A stretch of DNA of 64,000 bases from assembly GCA_949317995.1 (NCBI GenBank), contig OX439040.1, positions 75,799,972 to 75,863,971 of the forward strand. Reading direction: 5' to 3'. Source of the stretch: Acholoe squamosa. Lineage: Eukaryota > Annelida > Polychaeta > Phyllodocida > Polynoidae. The notes under the pieces are model-generated. The model saw only the letters and a program-made list of their open reading frames with translations. It did not search any database and was not told the DNA's origin. A program made the position numbers and the translations under genes. Shown piece by piece: positions 60,001-64,000 of the stretch (its first letter is position 1; each line of letters begins with the position of its first letter).

Positions 60001-60620
60001 TGTCAAAACTGTGCCTCCATTAAATATGATGAAGTCACTTACAGCCATTAGACTTATGAAATCTGATATTCAATTTGTTAGAATTTAGCCCTGAAGATGA
60101 AAAACATCGTATTCCAATATCAAATCTTCTCATTTTCAGTGGCAGAGCAACAAATTTCTGATTTCTCAGCCCCTGATATAGACTGCAGACACTGATAAGC
60201 TGGTTTGGGACTTGGGAGGCCTCAGGGATTGACAGACATCGTCTTTTGATGTTACAGAAGGATGATAGAGTAGAACTTTACCATTCAGACAAGGGTAGTA
60301 CTAGTAGTTGCTCCACTGATGTAAGACTATCATGCAGAGGCACCATTCTGAAGGGCACAATGTAACTGTAATGTTGAATCAGCCATGGAAGCAGTGGAAG
60401 TAAGATCATTCCTTTGACCTACCATAATACTTCATGTGGAGAACATGCTATTCATAGTATGGCCCTGCAAGTCTCAGGACCTCCCCCTTGGTACAGGACT
60501 GTGGCAGGAATGGGTTAGATAGCAGCCTGAGGGGTTATTTCCGCTGACTCAGCATTGTGAGGGCCATGATGGATGCAGGGAGGCAGCCTTCGTGACAACG
60601 TACAGAAGGCAGTGCTACTG

Positions 60621-61509
60621 TAGCAATGAGAATGATAAATTAGAACCAATATATACAACCAGTTTCCCGACTCTGATTGAGGGTATAGTGTAAGAGAAAA
60701 AGATATCCTTTGGAATTTTTCAAAAATGTTAAGTATTAGCTGAGAAAATCAAAAAAGATGCAATGTTCATACCATTAGAAAATGCAGGGAATTAGTCACC
60801 CTGTCTATGGACCTACCGCACTGGGGCCAGGAGCTCACATCGACACGAGCAGCCTACTGAGTGCAGCCAGGTGTGAGTGAAATACTCTCTCTGTCAAGGT
60901 AGACTTACTATAGGCCCTCTCATGTAGGCCCTATGATATACATCTGTAGAAGTGTGAATTAATGGGTCTAGATATGGATGAGTCATAAATTCTGGCTCTC
61001 CTTTGTCTTGTGAACAAGTAGATATGAGAACTGGGCTGATATGCCGATTTATGTCTATTCTGTAGCTTGTTGTAGTCAAAATACCTTTATCTATTTTACT
61101 TCTAATAGCCCCACAATTCCAGTTCTCATACCTATGTATATGTGTCCTAAATGACACTAAAATTGTTCCAGGTAGCTCTGACCAGAGCATCAGGCTCCTA
61201 ATCATCACTAAACACATGGGGTTCAGTAGGCTCTGATCCATGGTATGGATCAGTGTGGTGGCTTGGCTGCTCAAAGCAACATGAACTTTACACTCTCTAA
61301 TTAGGTATTTATACTTATCACAGAAAATATTCCTCCAGTATGTGCATAGGAGCATTCTGTCCCTGCCAGGAACTTTTTATTTCAGTCAGATTAATAGAAT
61401 ATTGAAGGAGATATGCTAGAATTCCCGACACATTATGGCTGCCTGTGACCCGGCCGCCACTGCAGTGAAAATATTCACTTGTGGTAGGAGTGCCAGGTTC
61501 GCATTGCTA
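60621..61509. mobile_element. 889-bp element with TAGCAATG ends, copy B only
   Basis: The ends TAGCAATGAGAA and TTCGCATTGCTA are inverted with one mismatch. GCTACTG is duplicated at each side (60614-60620 and 61510-61516), and copy A has the single site at about 52936-52945. Inside is a 153-codon minus-strand frame (60894-61355). Confidence 0.85.
60894..61355 (-). CDS. Unrecognised 153-codon frame inside the 889-bp element
   Basis: Outside the Gypsy element this is among the longest frames that is neither simple-sequence nor a MITE shadow. It begins MLLCTYWRNIFC and ends in a stop near the right third of the element. I recognise no domain, transposase catalytic motif or membrane segment. It may be a remnant of an element-encoded protein, or chance in a region with few stops. 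Confidence 0.2.
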   Translation of the reverse strand: MLLCTYWRNIFCDKYKYLIRECKVHVALSSQATTLIHTMDQSLLNPMCLVMIRSLMLWSELPGTILVSFRTHIHRYENWNCGAIRSKIDKGILTTTSYRIDINRHISPVLISTCSQDKGEPEFMTHPYLDPLIHTSTDVYHRAYMRGPIVSLP

Positions 61510-62737
61510 GCTACTGAGCAGACACAGGGGAACCACTGCACACCAAGTGTCAACAGCAGTAACTGACAACTCTGGTATATATGTAGAATGAATGCATGGT
61601 TTACAATACTATGTGTCATTTACTTTGAAATAAGGTAGGAAGGTCAGAATAGGTCAACTTTGACATATAACAGTGGCAGTATCAATATGGGTGAAAAATG
61701 AGTGGAGCTAGAGCAGGCCATTTTCAATTTATCGCAGTTAGCATCAGTATTCTATATATGGTTCCCTTCACAGAAAGTATCCTAAGTAAAAGGGCATTCA
61801 TGGTACAGACAACTGACAGGGGCTCATATGGGTCTTGACCTTTGAATAATACATTGCAAGTACATAGAGAACTTTCAATATAGCCATTCCCATAGTGGGG
61901 AATAACGTCATAACATTCTATGACTTGCATTGCTCAAGTCCTACCACTGCCCAGTACAAATGCTTTACCTTGTTTGCAGTCATAGAAAATCGGGAATAAA
62001 TCTCTATTAAAAAGACCGCAACCGCCTCCACAGGCTCAAGTGTACGTTCTAAAACCTCTCTGGGCAAGGTAAGTGTCCATTTGGTTAACTACTGAGTTAT
62101 GATTAGAGACACTCTGAATACTTTAGGGTGTCTCTTGATATACCATGTTTAGAAATGTTCTCCTGTTCAAAATGTTTCAATATGAAGGTGTATCACATTC
62201 AGGAACCTTTACTCATAGGAAGCGAAGCAATGAGCATTCTCCTCGGCCCTGGCATACCTGCCAGTTATACCTTGACATTTTCTATGTGTTATGTCTCACT
62301 ATACCCTTACAAACATGAAATGCCATTTGTATGCCTATATGTCAGATTAATACCTGCCTTTTGCATTGTTTTGTATCTATGTGACTGTATCCCATTTTGT
62401 TGAAAACAATTGCTTGACATTTTGACTTAACTTTATAAGGTTCACCTTTCTTTCCCTCCTGGAGGCCATTTCACCTCATCTGATTACTAAATATGGACCT
62501 GCATATTTCGTATTTGTCATATGGAGTGGGTAGAGGGCAGGTGGTATTCAAATATGGACATAAGTGTGAAATACGGATGTCTGTATTTCCAAATGAGGAT
62601 GCCCTGTGTTTGTTAGTCACACAAGGTGAGACCTGTATGGTATGAATTAGGAGGTTGCGCCCTCATGCTGCCCTTCTAAGGTTTCTCCTTTCATTGTCAC
62701 ATGTCACAGCTGTTCTGTGTCAGCAATAATACCAGGA

Positions 62738-63366
62738 GGTTAATTCAAAAGGTCCTGGGATTTCTACCCATGCGATCTTAGCGTAGGCACATATCATAAG
62801 ACCGAGACAGTCTACCCTATCTAATGCAGTGGTTGCAGACCAGTCAGGCACAGCAAGTCCTGAGATCCCTTCACTATTCCTTTTCCAGCCGTAAGATCAC
62901 TGCAATCTTAGTGAAATAATTGCATAGTGGTTTCACCTGAGTACAAGAGCACTCACAGGGAACACTCCTGCTCCCAAGAGTGAATGTCCCTGCTGTATAC
63001 ATATAGAGGGGAGGGAGGATGTTTGCTGAGAGTCCTTGAGGGCTCTTTAGGCTCTTCAGGCATGAAGTGCACTTGAATACTGTACAAGGTCAACTGCACC
63101 CTATACTCTATAAGTAGCTCATATAGGGGGGGACACTTGTGTAATCACTCTTGTGAGAAGGAGCATTTCCACAGCTATTCTTTCACTATGGGCCCCTTGC
63201 CCCTGTGTACAGTGTGTTTTACTTGGAATGATGTAGGAGGGCTGAGGCTAAGATCACTGCAATCTTAGTGCTGGCTGTGAAAAGGCAAGACAGCTTAATT
63301 GGATTTATAAGGCAGAATAATTCCTACGATCACGTGGTAGCGATCCCAAGACCTTTTGAATTAACC
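62738..63366. mobile_element. 629-bp TIR element, non-autonomous
   Basis: Begins GGTTAATTCAAAAGGTC and ends GACCTTTTGAATTAACC, with the match continuing more loosely for about 50 bp. Inside, AAGATCACTGCAATCTTAGT occurs twice (about 62891 and 63249), itself an imperfect palindrome. No transposase frame is seen and the target duplication is unclear. Confidence 0.75.
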
Positions 63367-63723
63367 TTCAGAAAGGACTGCACACAACTGGTGTAAGGGC
63401 TACCCCTTTCTGCCTGTCTACTCAAATGTGTTTGTATATATGTACAGTCACTATACTGTCTGCCAAGTGTCAGTAGATGACAGTTAGCACTTCAATGAGT
63501 TTTATCCTTATAACCCATTAACTGCCGGCTCTGAAAAAGGTCATTTGACCCTTAACTGCCGGCCCTATGCCCTAGGGCAGCAGAATGGCATTATAATACC
63601 CTTAATGATAAGGATACATGTGCATTTGTGTAGAAACAATGTAATATTGGTAAAAAAAAGAACAAACATTTTTATGATAAGGGATGTCAGCCATAAGGTA
63701 GTGCTGCCCTCGGGCAGCCCACC

Positions 63724-63957
63724 GATGCTGCCCTGAGGCAGCAGCGGCAGTTCAGGGGCATTTTAGATGCTGCCCAAGGGCAGCAGCGGCAGTTCAGGGG
63801 CATTTTAGATGCTGCCTGAGGGCAGCAGCGGCAGTTCAGGGGCATTTTAGATGCTGCCTGAGGGCAGCAGCGGCAGTTCAGGGGCATTTTAGATGCTGCC
63901 CAAGGGCAGCAGCGGCAGTTCAGGGGCATTTTAGATGCTGCCTGAGGGCAGCAGCGG
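63724..63957. repeat. 42-bp tandem repeat, 5.6 units
   Basis: Units start at 63724, 63766, 63808, 63850, 63892 and 63934. Each contains GCTGCC-TGAG-GGCAGC or a CAAG variant, a perfect 6-bp hairpin, then GCGGCAGTTCAGGGGCATTT. Because 42 is a multiple of 3, the minus strand stays open as a 14-residue repeat (63687-63986), but I do not call a gene. Confidence 0.95.
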
Positions 63958-64000
63958 CCCTTAAAGTGTTGAAGGGCTAGCTCCACATTGTCAGTCAGGT

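Larger units (their letters stand above)
53877..62445 (+). repeat. Tandem segmental duplication, copy B
   Basis: Direct partner of copy A, about 160 bp downstream of it. It carries its own insertions (55926-56141, 60621-61509 and roughly 57076-57265). It ends with the same CTGCCTTTTG and ATTGCTTGA blocks that end copy A. No coding gene is supported. Confidence 0.85.

Noticed and set aside
63687-63986. 99-codon cysteine-rich repeat protein
   Set aside because: The frame exists only because the 42-bp tandem unit is a multiple of three; no start context, domain or flanking coding sequence supports it.

Overview
This window is eukaryotic, and it looks like repeat-rich, gene-poor animal DNA. I recognise no host protein-coding gene. 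The flanks are AT-rich and full of short inverted-repeat transposons, microsatellites and internal duplications, with no operons or ribosome-binding sites. The repeat mix suggests an invertebrate or basal deuterostome, but the species cannot be settled from sequence alone.

The centrepiece is a complete, apparently young Ty3/Gypsy-type LTR retrotransposon of 12,847 bp (21586-34432), on the minus strand. Its two 364-bp LTRs differ at one base, and it is flanked by a 4-bp target duplication (GTAG). In sense order it carries: the 5' LTR (34432-34069); a tRNA primer site; a very large Gag frame with coiled coil, capsid region and CCHC knuckle (to 30966); Pol in the -1 frame with protease, RT, RNase H, integrase and an AT-hook-like tail (to 26731); a 0.5-kb spacer; and a third 1,168-codon frame (26210-22704) where an env gene would sit. 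ORF3 is not an envelope protein. It has two C2H2-type fingers, an RGG box and a charged helix, with no signal peptide or membrane segment. An AT-rich 3' region, a G-rich tract and the 3' LTR follow. A decayed copy of the ORF3 core, with no gag or pol, lies at 44340-45690.

Left flank (1-21585): an almost exact 890-bp tandem duplication (1091-2869); two inverted duplications (4975-8445 with 13450-16090, and 12010-13160 with 18500-19930); many copies of a ~210-bp MITE with 2-bp target duplications; a 523-bp element whose empty site survives in the opposite arm of an inverted duplication; and a 5'-truncated LINE tail.

Right flank (34433-64000): more MITEs, then a tandem segmental duplication (copy A about 42596-53715, copy B about 53877-62445). 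Comparing A with B acts as a natural empty-site test. It defines several A-only insertions (a hAT-like MITE, a SINE plus ORF3 remnant, a 2.15-kb TIR element, a 203-bp MITE) and B-only insertions (a 216-bp CACTG foldback and an 889-bp element with 7-bp duplications), plus one palindrome that looks like a template-switch scar. The window ends in a 42-bp tandem repeat.

Alignments were done by eye, so boundaries of diverged repeats are good to roughly 10-30 bp. Those with target duplications or TIRs are tighter.
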